NCBI GenBank assembly: GCA_937915725.1
Contig: CALGGV010000108.1
Span: 1 to 8,271 of the forward strand
Source of the DNA: an uncultured Selenomonadales bacterium
GTDB lineage: Bacteria; Bacillota; Negativicutes; Selenomonadales; Selenomonadaceae
Reading direction: 5' to 3'
Length of the DNA: 8,271 bases
Of the stretch, positions 1 to 5,672 are shown in pieces. The number at the start of each line of letters is the position of its first letter. Position 1 is the first letter of the stretch. The notes beneath the pieces were generated by a model. That model was not told the origin of the DNA. It did no database searches and saw only the letters and a program-made list of their open reading frames with translations. Both the position numbers and the translations under genes were made by a program.

Positions 1-257
1 CAGGGATTGAACTTGAAGACGGCTTAACCGCGCCCGCAGAAATTTTTTTGCTTGATAAAAATACAGTTGAAATTACAATTCACGAAGGACGCAACCGCCA
101 AATTCGCCGAATGTTTGCCGCTATTGGTTGTGATGTAAAAAGATTAAAGCGCGTAAGTTTTGCCGGCTTAACTTTGGAAGGTTTAAAAGTTGGAAAATTT
201 CGTCCGTTGACTGCTGCCGAAATAAATTATCTTAAAAATCTAACTCAAAATCCTTGA
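1..257 (+). CDS. rluB: Pseudouridine synthase, RsuA/RluB family, C-terminal fragment
   Basis: The last 84 residues of a gene that begins before the window (reading frame starts at base 3). The segment EGRNRQIRRMF followed by a conserved G, then LKR and a final R-PLT-E pattern is the C-terminal signature of the RsuA/RluB/RluE/RluF family, which isomerises a single uridine to pseudouridine in rRNA in the cytoplasm. The catalytic Asp and the N-terminal S4 RNA-binding domain would lie upstream and are not visible. In Firmicutes the usual member is RluB, acting on 23S rRNA, and this choice over RsuA is an inference. The gene ends with TGA at 255-257 and is followed within about 20 bases by a terminator, so it is the last gene of its operon. 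Confidence 0.88.
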   Translation, partial: GIELEDGLTAPAEIFLLDKNTVEITIHEGRNRQIRRMFAAIGCDVKRLKRVSFAGLTLEGLKVGKFRPLTAAEINYLKNLTQNP

Positions 258-278
258 AAAAATCTATAAAGAAAAAAT

Positions 279-311
279 ACCCGCCAATAAAACCGTTCGG
301 CGGGTTTCCTT
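279..311. terminator. Bidirectional rho-independent terminator
   Basis: The stem ACCCGCC (279-285) pairs perfectly with GGCGGGT (299-305) around a 13-base loop. On the plus strand it is followed by TTCCTTTT and would end the rluB transcript. On the minus strand it is followed by ATTTTTTC (complement of 271-278), which makes it the nearest convincing terminator for the leftward rph-rdgB-phosphoesterase transcript. The minus-strand T run is the better of the two. Confidence 0.75.
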
Positions 312-381
312 TTATATTTAAGGTACGTGTAGTATTTTTTAGGAGAGCTTAACGAAAAGCTTGTATGAAGTTTAACACAAA

Positions 382-396
382 TGATAATAATTGTCA
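382..396. promoter_or_regulatory. Fur-box-like palindrome
   Basis: TGATAATAATTGTCA matches the 7-1-7 Fur consensus TGATAATNATTATCA at every specified position but one (G instead of A at 393). The consensus is established for Bacillus Fur and close variants serve most bacteria. The half sites TGATAAT and ATTGTCA are separated by a single A. A possible -10 element, GATAAT (383-388), lies inside the palindrome with a weak -35, TTGTAT (361-366), 16 bases upstream, so bound repressor would cover that promoter. The next gene on the plus strand is the small membrane protein at 488. The surrounding DNA is AT-rich, so a chance match cannot be excluded. Confidence 0.5.
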
Positions 397-435
397 AATT
401 TTAAAAATTCCTGTGGAAAAAAAATATTTTTCAGA

Positions 436-441
436 TATAAT
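436..441 (+). promoter_or_regulatory. Possible -10 box for the small membrane protein gene
   Basis: TATAAT at 436-441 is a perfect -10 hexamer. No good -35 lies 16-18 bases upstream (around 412-418 the sequence reads TGTGGAA), so the promoter would be weak or activator dependent. A start near 448 would give a leader of about 40 bases. The alternative is the promoter overlapping the Fur-like site at 361-388. Confidence 0.35.
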
Positions 442-487
442 TTCATTAACAAAATTAGAGTAAAAAATTTTGATAGGGGTGCTGAAA

Positions 488-625
488 ATGCGGAAAAAAT
501 TACTTTGGGTAGCGATATTATTTTTACCGGGCGGCATCATTATCTTAATTTTTCATTTATGGCGGCGCGGGATAAAAAATATTTCAAGTTTTTTTTCCAG
601 AATAAAGAAAAAATTTCTATCTTAG
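488..625 (+). CDS. Small single-pass membrane protein, 45 residues
   Basis: An ATG at 488 follows the ribosome binding site AGGGGTG (475-481) by 6 bases and opens 45 codons ending in TAG (623-625). The protein starts MRKKLL, has one hydrophobic segment at about residues 5-23 (LLWVAILFLPGGIIILIFH) and a strongly basic tail (WRRGIK, then RIKKKFLS). This predicts one transmembrane helix with positive charge on both sides. I do not recognise a family. The reading frame, start site, hydrophobic pattern and charge make it more credible than the longer overlapping frame starting at 391. Its last 9 bases overlap the 3' end of the phosphoesterase gene on the other strand. A Fur-like site about 90 bases upstream suggests possible iron control, which is an inference. 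Confidence 0.6.
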   Translation: MRKKLLWVAILFLPGGIIILIFHLWRRGIKNISSFFSRIKKKFLS

Positions 626-1096
626 CCGAATGATTGTAATTTTAGGTTCAGTTTGAGGTTTTAATTCCATAATTATGAAAGAACCGCGGTTATCGTCGCG
701 GGGGCGGGCAGCACTGCCGGGATTTAAAAGCAAAGGCGGACCAATTCTATAATCGACAATATGAGTATGTCCGTAAAGCGCAATATCTGCGCCTTGATTT
801 TCTGCCGCCTCCATAACATATTCTTGAGTGTAACGGACGCCGTAATTATGCCCGTGCGTCATAAAAATTCTATGTCCTTCAGCCTCAACAACTTTTTCGT
901 AACAAGTGCTTTTCATTGGCCAATCACAATTACCCGCCACGCCGTGAACGGGGACTTCTACTAAGGATTGAAGGTATTCGGCGTCGGGGGTACAATCGCC
1001 CAAATGTAACCACATATCCATTTTTGGCGCAATGCTTACCGCTTTTTCAACAGAATCGTAATTGCCGTGCGTGTCGCTGATTATCCCAATGAACAC
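617..1096 (-). CDS. Metallophosphoesterase, YfcE/MJ0936 family
   Basis: A 159-residue cytoplasmic protein with the complete metal-ligand set of small calcineurin-like phosphodiesterases: DTH (Asp8, His10), GD (Asp34), GNCD (Asn56), THGH (His81, His83) and GHTH (His110, His112). Homologues hydrolyse phosphodiesters in a Mn2+ or Ni2+ dependent way in vitro, and their natural substrate is unsettled. I chose the GTG at 1096-1094, giving MFIGIISDTHG. The upstream GTG at 1105 lies within the Shine-Dalgarno sequence AAAGGAG (1111-1105), while the one at 1096 is 8 bases from it and starts where homologues usually start. It overlaps the end of rdgB by 16 bases, implying translational coupling, and is the last gene of the leftward operon. 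Its 3' end overlaps the small plus-strand gene by 9 bases. Confidence 0.9.
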   Translation of the reverse strand: MFIGIISDTHGNYDSVEKAVSIAPKMDMWLHLGDCTPDAEYLQSLVEVPVHGVAGNCDWPMKSTCYEKVVEAEGHRIFMTHGHNYGVRYTQEYVMEAAENQGADIALYGHTHIVDYRIGPPLLLNPGSAARPRDDNRGSFIIMELKPQTEPKITIIRLR

Positions 1097-1689
1097 GACA
1101 ACCACTCCTTTAATTTTGGCACTAATTCCCTTATTGCCGCGCCTCTGTGGCTGATTAAATCCTTTTCTTCAGTTGTAAGTTCCGCCATTGTTTTATTTTC
1201 TTCAATGTAAAAGTACGGATCGTAACCAAAGCCGCCTTCGCCTTTAGCAGTGGTTTTAATCGTACCTTTTACAGTTCCGGTTGTACAAATTTTGGTACCG
1301 TCAACATCAACAAAACACAAGGCGCAATGATAAGCGGCTGGCGATTCTGTAGCATTAATTTTCGCCATTTCTTCAAGCAATTTTTGATTATTGGTAACGT
1401 CGTGCGCGTGATAACCGGCAAATCGTGCAGAATAGACGCCCGGTTTTCCATCAAGTGCATCAACTTCCAAACCTGAATCATCTGCAAGACAAGGCAAGCC
1501 TGTTTTTTCGCTGAAAAATTTTGCTTTAATTTCTGCATTTTCTTCAAAAGTTTTGCCGTCTTCAATGGCGTCCGGAAAATCATCAATATCTGCCAGCGAT
1601 AAAATTTCTACAGGCAAGCCGTCAAATGCAATTTCTAATTCCCTAAGCTTGTCCAAATTTTTTGTTGCAATAACAATTTGTTTTGTCAT
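1081..1689 (-). CDS. rdgB: XTP/dITP diphosphatase (RdgB/HAM1 family)
   Basis: This 202-residue enzyme hydrolyses non-canonical purine triphosphates (XTP, dITP, ITP) to monophosphate and pyrophosphate, keeping them out of DNA and RNA. Family motifs are all present: ATKN..K (Thr9-Lys14, triphosphate binding), ADDSGLEVDAL (69-79, with the catalytic acidic residues), YSARF (86-90), GFGYDPYF (153-160) and SHRG (180-183). The length matches the family norm of about 200. The ATG at 1689 is preceded by GGGAGGG (1703-1697) with 7 bases between. It sits between rph and the phosphoesterase gene, 90 bases from rph. This order is frequent in Firmicutes, and fused or adjacent rph-rdgB genes are known. Confidence 0.95.
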   Translation of the reverse strand: MTKQIVIATKNLDKLRELEIAFDGLPVEILSLADIDDFPDAIEDGKTFEENAEIKAKFFSEKTGLPCLADDSGLEVDALDGKPGVYSARFAGYHAHDVTNNQKLLEEMAKINATESPAAYHCALCFVDVDGTKICTTGTVKGTIKTTAKGEGGFGYDPYFYIEENKTMAELTTEEKDLISHRGAAIRELVPKLKEWLSCSLG

Positions 1690-1779
1690 TCAACTACCCT
1701 CCCTACTCGCCAAACTAAAATTTTTGCCGAGCATTTATATATCATTAATTTTTGATATTCAGTTTGAAAATTGAAAGTT

Positions 1780-2520
1780 TTAGCCAATACGCCCAACGCG
1801 CCAAACTAAATCCCTGCCGAGTGCGTCTTTTTGCATTTCAATCAAATTTTTTATTCCACTTTCAGCAATATCAAGAATTTCATTTAAATCTGCGCGAGTG
1901 AAAGATTTTTTTTCGCCGGTAATTTGAATTTCTACAAATTCGCCCGCGCCGGTCATAACAACGTTACAATCGGCAAGCGCGCTTGAATCTTCCTCATAAC
2001 ATAAATCTAAAAATTTTTCGCCGTCAGCAGAAATACCCGCCGAAATTGCCGCCACAAAATCTTTCACAGGAAAAACATTGCCAACTTCGTAAATAGTTTC
2101 GCAAGCCTCAACAAGTGCAACAAACGCGCCGGTAATTGCTGCCGTGCGTGTGCCGCCGTCCGCCTGTATCACGTCACAATCAATATTTATGGTACGTTCG
2201 CCGAGTGCAGATAAATCAGTAACGGCGCGTAAACTGCGTCCGATTAACCTTTGAATTTCTGCAGTTCTGCCGCTAACTTTTTTGACTTCACGCGGGGCAC
2301 GCAGAATTGGAGCTGAAGGCAACATTGAATATTCAGCAGTTATCCAGCCACTGCCCGTGCCTTTGGCAAAAGTTGGAACTCTATCTTCAACGGTTGCCGC
2401 GCAAATAACTTTAGTGTTTCCAATTTCAATATAGGCGGAGCCGTGCGGGTACATTTGAAAACGGCGTTGTAAGATAACGGGGCGCATTTCATTTGATTTA
2501 CGGTTGCATTGTCTCAACAA
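1780..2520 (-). CDS. rph: Ribonuclease PH
   Basis: A phosphate-dependent 3'-5' exoribonuclease of 246 residues that trims the 3' ends of tRNA precursors and other RNAs. It normally forms a hexamer in the cytoplasm. The single RNase PH fold covers the whole chain. Recognisable segments are RPV near residue 13, GNTKVICAATVE (34-45), the conserved helix GRTAEIQRLIGRSLRA (84-99) and the phosphate-binding GGTRTAAITGA (122-132). The start is a TTG at 2520, supported by AAGGAGG (2535-2529) with 8 bases between. No in-frame ATG lies in a better place, and family members start a few residues before the RPV block. It opens the leftward operon. Notably it is divergent from a tRNA operon whose products it would process. 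Confidence 0.95.
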   Translation of the reverse strand: MLRQCNRKSNEMRPVILQRRFQMYPHGSAYIEIGNTKVICAATVEDRVPTFAKGTGSGWITAEYSMLPSAPILRAPREVKKVSGRTAEIQRLIGRSLRAVTDLSALGERTINIDCDVIQADGGTRTAAITGAFVALVEACETIYEVGNVFPVKDFVAAISAGISADGEKFLDLCYEEDSSALADCNVVMTGAGEFVEIQITGEKKSFTRADLNEILDIAESGIKNLIEMQKDALGRDLVWRVGRIG

Positions 2521-2571
2521 AAAAATTTCCTCCTTGACTGCGCTATTTTATGCACATTGTACACAAAAAAA

Positions 2572-2577
2572 ATTATA
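2572..2577 (-). promoter_or_regulatory. Possible -10 box for the rph operon
   Basis: The minus strand reads TATAAT here, about 50 bases before the rph start codon. No convincing -35 hexamer lies 16-18 bases further upstream, and a second candidate (TTGCAG, 17 bases, TACAAT) lies slightly closer to the gene. The operon must have its promoter in this divergent region (2536-2665), but which hexamers are used cannot be settled by eye. Confidence 0.35.
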
Positions 2578-2602
2578 TCTGCAATGTTTCAACAAAATTT
2601 TC

Positions 2603-2631
2603 TTGACAAAATTAAAATAAACTAATATAAT
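2603..2631 (+). promoter_or_regulatory. Consensus promoter of the tRNA operon
   Basis: Exact TTGACA (2603-2608) and exact TATAAT (2626-2631) with the optimal 17-base spacer. Transcription should start near 2638-2640, about 27 bases before the first tRNA. Perfect hexamers are typical of strong stable-RNA promoters. Confidence 0.9.
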
Positions 2632-2641
2632 ACGCCCTGTC

Positions 2642-2660
2642 AGTTGACGAAAGGTCAGCT
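2642..2660 (+). other. Leader hairpin before the first tRNA
   Basis: AGTTGAC (2642-2648) can pair with GTCAGCT (2654-2660), seven pairs including one G-U, around the loop GAAAG. It lies immediately after the predicted start and 5 bases before tRNA-Gly. A leader stem at this position may help RNase P processing or protect the 5' end, which is inference. Confidence 0.5.
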
Positions 2661-2665
2661 AACAA

Positions 2666-2740
2666 GCGGAAGTAGCTCAGTGGTAGAGCATCACCTTGCC
2701 AAGGTGGGGGTCGCGAGTTCGAGCCTCGTTTTCCGCTCCA
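2666..2740 (+). tRNA. tRNA-Gly (GCC), copy 1
   Basis: A complete 75-base cloverleaf with encoded CCA. The acceptor GCGGAAG pairs with TTTCCGC, the anticodon loop is TTGCCAA (anticodon GCC), the T loop contains TTCGAGC and the discriminator base is T. It reads GGC and GGT glycine codons. It is first in the five-tRNA operon, 10 bases before a near-identical copy. Confidence 0.97.
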
Positions 2741-2750
2741 AATAAATCTT

Positions 2751-2825
2751 GCGGAAGTAGCTCAGTGGTAGAGCACAACCTTGCCAAGGTTGGGGTCGCG
2801 AGTTCGAGCCTCGTTTTCCGCTCCA
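2751..2825 (+). tRNA. tRNA-Gly (GCC), copy 2
   Basis: A 75-base tRNA with encoded CCA, identical to the preceding gene apart from the base before the anticodon stem and the outer part of that stem. The changes keep pairing: positions 27-43 go from U-G to C-G and 28-42 from C-G to A-U. The anticodon is GCC. It is a tandem duplicate kept functional. Confidence 0.97.
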
Positions 2826-2865
2826 ATTTTTTTGACAACAAGTTGGTAACCTTGCCGGTTAATGA

Positions 2866-2942
2866 GGACCTATAGCTCAGTTGGTTAGAGCAACCGGCTC
2901 ATAACCGGTCGGTCCTAGGTTCAAGTCCTAGTGGGTCCACCA
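2866..2942 (+). tRNA. tRNA with CAT anticodon (elongator Met or Ile2)
   Basis: A 77-base cloverleaf with encoded CCA and anticodon loop CTCATAA. Base pair 1-72 is G-C, so it is not the initiator tRNA, whose 1-72 position is unpaired in bacteria. The acceptor stem GGACCTA has C4-G69 and C5-G68, which are lysidine-synthetase (TilS) recognition features of tRNA-Ile2 in E. coli. That leans to Ile2 reading AUA, but elongator Met is possible. Confidence 0.9.
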
Positions 2943-2958
2943 ACTTTACATAAATTTT

Positions 2959-3036
2959 GGCCTTGTAGCTCAGCTGGATTAGAGTATTTGACTACGAATC
3001 AAAGGGTCGGGGGTTCAAGTCCCTCCAAGGTCACCA
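2959..3036 (+). tRNA. tRNA-Arg (ACG)
   Basis: A 78-base cloverleaf with encoded CCA. The acceptor GGCCTTG pairs with CAAGGTC with one G-U, and the anticodon stem TTTGA/TCAAA holds the loop CTACGAA (anticodon ACG). Position 34 A should be converted to inosine by TadA so that it reads CGT, CGC and CGA codons. Confidence 0.96.
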
Positions 3037-3047
3037 CTAAAAATTTT

Positions 3048-3131
3048 GGGTAGGTGCCCGAGTGGCTAAAGGGGGCGGACTGTAAATCCGTTGCATTTGC
3101 TACGATGGTTCGAATCCATCCCTGCCCACCA
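3048..3131 (+). tRNA. tRNA-Tyr (GTA)
   Basis: An 84-base class II tRNA with a long variable arm and encoded CCA. The acceptor GGGTAGG pairs with CCTGCCC, the anticodon loop is CTGTAAA (anticodon GTA), and the start ending in GGTGCCCGAGTGGC is typical of bacterial tRNA-Tyr. It is last in the operon, 12 bases before the terminator stem. Confidence 0.97.
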
Positions 3132-3143
3132 TTTGAAATTTAC

Positions 3144-3170
3144 ACGTCGCTTGCAACAGCGGCGTTTTTT
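3144..3170 (+). terminator. Terminator of the tRNA operon
   Basis: ACGTCGC (3144-3150) pairs with GCGGCGT (3159-3165), seven pairs with one T-G, around an 8-base loop, followed at once by TTTTTT. It lies 13 bases after the tRNA-Tyr CCA. Confidence 0.85.
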
Positions 3171-3198
3171 AGTTGTTGAATAATTTTTTATTAAACTG

Positions 3199-3227
3199 AA
3201 AAAAGACGCCGCCCAAGGACGGGCGGC
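3199..3227 (-). terminator. Terminator for the DhaM-like gene
   Basis: GCCGCCC (3208-3214) pairs perfectly with GGGCGGC (3221-3227). Read on the minus strand, the stem is followed by GTCTTTTTTC (complement of 3198-3207), a good terminator. It would end the leftward transcript coming from 3754 and insulate it from the tRNA operon. There is no T run on the plus side. Confidence 0.7.
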
Positions 3228-3228
3228 A

Positions 3229-3263
3229 GTTCGCGTAAATCGCGTGATGCGATTTCAGCGAAC
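3229..3263. repeat. Interrupted inverted repeat (hairpin)
   Basis: GTTCGC (3229-3234) pairs with GCGAAC (3258-3263) and, inside a two-by-two mismatch, AAATCGC (3237-3243) pairs with GCGATTT (3249-3255). No T run follows on either strand. It lies directly between two other hairpins, suggesting part of a composite repeat element. Confidence 0.6.
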
Positions 3264-3276
3264 GAGCTTTTCTTTG

Positions 3277-3308
3277 GTACTTTCTTTTGTCGGCACAAAA
3301 GAAAGTAC
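3277..3308. repeat. Perfect 14-bp inverted repeat
   Basis: GTACTTTCTTTTGT (3277-3290) is exactly inverted at 3295-3308 around the loop CGGC. A 14-pair perfect stem with a four-base loop is rare by chance. It has no T run, so it is not a normal terminator. It resembles dispersed REP-like palindromes seen in many genomes, but copy number cannot be judged here. Confidence 0.75.
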
Positions 3309-3370
3309 ATATCAAAATAATCCATTACGGAATTAAACTTTAGCTTAATAAAAAAAAATTCAAAAAAAAT

Positions 3371-3754
3371 TTAAGTAAGTTTTCTGATTGAACGTGAACG
3401 AATTGCAGAAAGTTCCACTTCCTCAAGAGTTTTGCCGAGTTGCGATTCAACCGCCGCCACAAATGTACCTTCGGCAAGCGGGCAATCTATAATTTTTAAA
3501 TTTGAACGTTTCAAAATTTCAACAGCCATTTCAGCAGTTAAAATCGAACTGCCAATATCAGCAATTAACGCCACGCCGTCTTCAGAATAAACTTTTTTAA
3601 CCGCGCCGATAATTTTTCGACAACTTGTACCCATGCTGCCGTCGTCCATACCGCCCGCCGCTATTATTGGCACGTCCGGAGCCATCATTTTTGCAACTTC
3701 AACAACGCCTTCAGCTAATCTGCTTGAGTGCGACGCAACCACAATTCCAACCAT
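3371..3754 (-). CDS. dhaM: DhaM-like PTS EIIA domain protein
   Basis: A 127-residue stand-alone EIIA(Man)-fold domain like the N-terminal domain of DhaM, the phosphoryl donor of PTS-dependent dihydroxyacetone kinase. His9 in VASHSSRLAEG is the expected phosphorylation site, accepting phosphate from HPr. Other DhaM-like parts are AAGGMDDGSMGTS (32-44), IGSSILTAEMAVE (67-79) and CPLAEGTFVAAV (91-102). In the known pathway DhaM phosphorylates ADP bound to DhaL, which passes phosphate to dihydroxyacetone on DhaK. Neither DhaK nor DhaL is in the window, so the partner is unknown. The ATG at 3754 is preceded by a GGGGGA site 8 bases away. It has its own consensus promoter and is divergent from ppaC. 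Confidence 0.85.
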   Translation of the reverse strand: MVGIVVASHSSRLAEGVVEVAKMMAPDVPIIAAGGMDDGSMGTSCRKIIGAVKKVYSEDGVALIADIGSSILTAEMAVEILKRSNLKIIDCPLAEGTFVAAVESQLGKTLEEVELSAIRSRSIRKLT

Positions 3755-3775
3755 TTGGAAATTCCCCCGCCAATT

Positions 3776-3796
3776 TAGGGATTAGGGACTAGGGAT
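3776..3796. repeat. Heptanucleotide tandem repeat, three units
   Basis: Three head-to-tail heptamers, TAGGGAT, TAGGGAC, TAGGGAT, followed by TTTT. The array lies in the predicted leader of the DhaM-like transcript. A related four-unit array occurs at 5673-5700, after ppaC. Confidence 0.75.
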
Positions 3797-3849
3797 TTTT
3801 GCCAGTCATTAATCCTTACACCTAACCATAAACACCTTAATTTTAAAAA

Positions 3850-3878
3850 ATTATAATGTTAAAAAAAAATTGTGTCAA
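3850..3878 (-). promoter_or_regulatory. Consensus promoter of the DhaM-like gene
   Basis: On the minus strand TTGACA (complement of 3873-3878) and TATAAT (complement of 3850-3855) are both exact and separated by exactly 17 bases. Transcription would start near 3843, giving a leader of about 90 bases that contains the heptamer array. Confidence 0.85.
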
Positions 3879-3923
3879 TTACGCCAGCCGCGCAAAAATT
3901 TTTGTAACTTAAAAAAAATTAAA

Positions 3924-3952
3924 TAGACATTGAGAAATTTTTTAGCTATAAT
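3924..3952 (+). promoter_or_regulatory. Promoter of ppaC
   Basis: TAGACA (3924-3929, five of six) and TATAAT (3947-3952, exact) with a 17-base spacer. The start would be near 3959, about 50 bases before the ppaC ATG. Its -35 lies about 45 bases from the -35 of the opposite-facing DhaM-like promoter. Confidence 0.8.
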
Positions 3953-4008
3953 TTTTGCATTGATGAATAAAAAAGTTGTCGTTTAAATTTTTTCAAGGAG
4001 GCTTTTTA

Positions 4009-5661
4009 ATGAAAGGCACTGCAAAACCTATTTATGTAATTGGGCACAGAAACCCCGACACAGATTCAATTTGCTCGGCTATTGGTTATGCTCATTTGAA
4101 ACAAGCACTCGGCGTCAATGCCGTCCCTGCGCGTTGCGGTAAAATTAACAATGAAACTAAATACGCGCTTGAATATTTCAAAATGGAGCAACCTTTTCTT
4201 GTAACAGATTTATATCCCCGCGTCAAAGACGTTACGCTGGAATGTAAAACCGTCGTCCGTCAACATGATACACTGCGTCATTTGGGCGAAGTTATGCGCA
4301 AAAGTGAATTAAAATCTGTACCTGTAACTGACAGCAACGGCGAACTTGTCGGTATTGTTACTGTTGGCGATTTAGCCAAAAGATATTTTCTTGAATTGGG
4401 CTTACAAAGTTTGGTAGATATGCGCGTTCGCTATCGTGATATTATTCAAGCTACGGAGTCAAAAGTTTTGGTTGCCGGCGATGAAAATGAATTTATTGAA
4501 GGTAGCATTAAAATTGCGGCTGGAAGTGTTGAAACAACGCTTGCAAGTCTTCACCCGAAAGATATTGTACTTGTTGGCGATAGAAGTATTGACACTTTAA
4601 GAAAAATTATTCATTGTGGTATTTCGTGTATGATTGTAACGGGCGGTTGCAGGGTTGCAGCTGAGGCATTGGCAGAGGCGGCTACTGAAAAAATTTTCGT
4701 ACTTGCCACGCCTTACGACACTTACACAGTAGGACGCCTTTTGAATCAGTGCGTACCAATTCGCCGCATTATGCATTCAGAGCCTATTTGTTTCCGCCCG
4801 ATGGATTTACTTTCTGATATTAAGGGCGTAATGGACGAAAACAGATTCAGAAGTTATCCCGTTGTTGAAAATAATAAACTTGTCGGAATTGTCAGCGCGG
4901 ATGAAATTATGTTGCCGGAACGTGAGAAAGTTATTCTTGTTGACCACAACGAGCGCGGACAAGCCGTTGAAGGTATTGAAGATGCAAAAATAGTTGAAAT
5001 TATCGACCACCACAGATTAGGCGGCGTTCAAACTTCTGAGCCGATTTATATTCGTCAAGAGCCGGTAGGTTGCACTTGTACAATCGTTGCGAATATGCAT
5101 TGGGATGCTGATATTGAAATTCCGCCGTCAATCGCAGGGCTTTTACTTTCGGCGATTATTTCTGATACAGTTTTATTTAAGTCTCCAACTTGCACGAATA
5201 AAGACAGAAAAACCGCTGAAAAATTGGCAGAAATTGCGGGCGTTGACTTAAAAGAATACGGACTTGCAATGCTTCGCGCAGGCGCAGGAATTGGCGGCAA
5301 AACTCCTACCGAAATTGCGAAAAATGACTTGAAAGAATTTAAAATTGGCGATTACAGAATTATTGTCAGTCAAATTTCTGTTATGGATCCTAAAGAAGTT
5401 CTTGACATTGAAGAAAAAATTATTGACGTTATGGCGGATAACTGCGAACGTGAAGGTTTCGATATGCACTTGTTGATGGTTACAGATATTTTGGAAGAAT
5501 CAACGTATTTGCTTTACGCCGGTTCGCCCAAAACTTTGATTGGCGAGGCGTTCAAGAAAGATGCAAGCGGTACTCACGTTTATTTGCCGGGCGTTATGAG
5601 CCGCAAGAAACAAATTATCCCGCCACTTTCAGAGGCTGTAAAAAGAATTAAGCCGCAGTGA
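4009..5661 (+). CDS. ppaC: Family II inorganic pyrophosphatase with CBS-DRTGG regulatory domains
   Basis: A 550-residue cytoplasmic enzyme hydrolysing pyrophosphate to phosphate, driving nucleic acid and other biosyntheses forward. The DHH domain begins with GHRNPDTDS (12-20; metal ligands His13, Asp17, Asp19). It is interrupted by a regulatory insert of CBS (about 66-130), DRTGG (about 183-245; DR at 191-192, TGG at 211-213) and CBS (about 250-303), then resumes with VDHN (Asp312) and DHH (333-335). The DHHA2 domain ends with SRKKQIIPPL, where Arg532 and Lys533 contact substrate. In characterised relatives CBS domains bind AMP or ADP (inhibition) and ATP or diadenosine polyphosphates (activation), so it probably senses energy state. 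The ATG at 4009 follows AAGGAGG (3995-4001) by 7 bases. An upstream in-frame start at 3976 lacks a binding site. It is monocistronic. Confidence 0.95.
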   Translation: MKGTAKPIYVIGHRNPDTDSICSAIGYAHLKQALGVNAVPARCGKINNETKYALEYFKMEQPFLVTDLYPRVKDVTLECKTVVRQHDTLRHLGEVMRKSELKSVPVTDSNGELVGIVTVGDLAKRYFLELGLQSLVDMRVRYRDIIQATESKVLVAGDENEFIEGSIKIAAGSVETTLASLHPKDIVLVGDRSIDTLRKIIHCGISCMIVTGGCRVAAEALAEAATEKIFVLATPYDTYTVGRLLNQCVPIRRIMHSEPICFRPMDLLSDIKGVMDENRFRSYPVVENNKLVGIVSADEIMLPEREKVILVDHNERGQAVEGIEDAKIVEIIDHHRLGGVQTSEPIYIRQEPVGCTCTIVANMHWDADIEIPPSIAGLLLSAIISDTVLFKSPTCTNKDRKTAEKLAEIAGVDLKEYGLAMLRAGAGIGGKTPTEIAKNDLKEFKIGDYRIIVSQISVMDPKEVLDIEEKIIDVMADNCEREGFDMHLLMVTDILEESTYLLYAGSPKTLIGEAFKKDASGTHVYLPGVMSRKKQIIPPLSEAVKRIKPQ

Positions 5662-5672
5662 TTTTTAAAAGC

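Noticed and set aside
365..463. 32-codon frame from ATG at 365
   Set aside because: The only Shine-Dalgarno-like sequence (AGGAGAG, 341-347) is 17 bases away and the peptide has no recognisable character; it would also cross the Fur-like site.
391..633. 80-codon plus-strand frame starting at TTG
   Set aside because: No ribosome binding site, low-complexity Lys/Phe/Asn composition, and it overlaps the better supported 45-codon frame at 488.
1097..1105. Upstream GTG start adding MVV to the phosphoesterase
   Set aside because: That GTG overlaps the Shine-Dalgarno sequence; the GTG at 1096 has proper spacing.
761..1586. Frames at 761-964 (plus) and 1269-1586 (minus)
   Set aside because: They are shadows of the phosphoesterase and rdgB genes, both of which have full sets of family motifs.
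3806..3824. Six-codon leader peptide in the DhaM-like transcript
   Set aside because: ATG with a weak AAGGTG site and six codons to a stop, but no attenuator structure or meaningful codon pattern follows.
3976..4008. Eleven-residue N-terminal extension of ppaC
   Set aside because: It would translate the Shine-Dalgarno sequence AAGGAGG itself, and family members begin just before the GHRNPDTDS motif.
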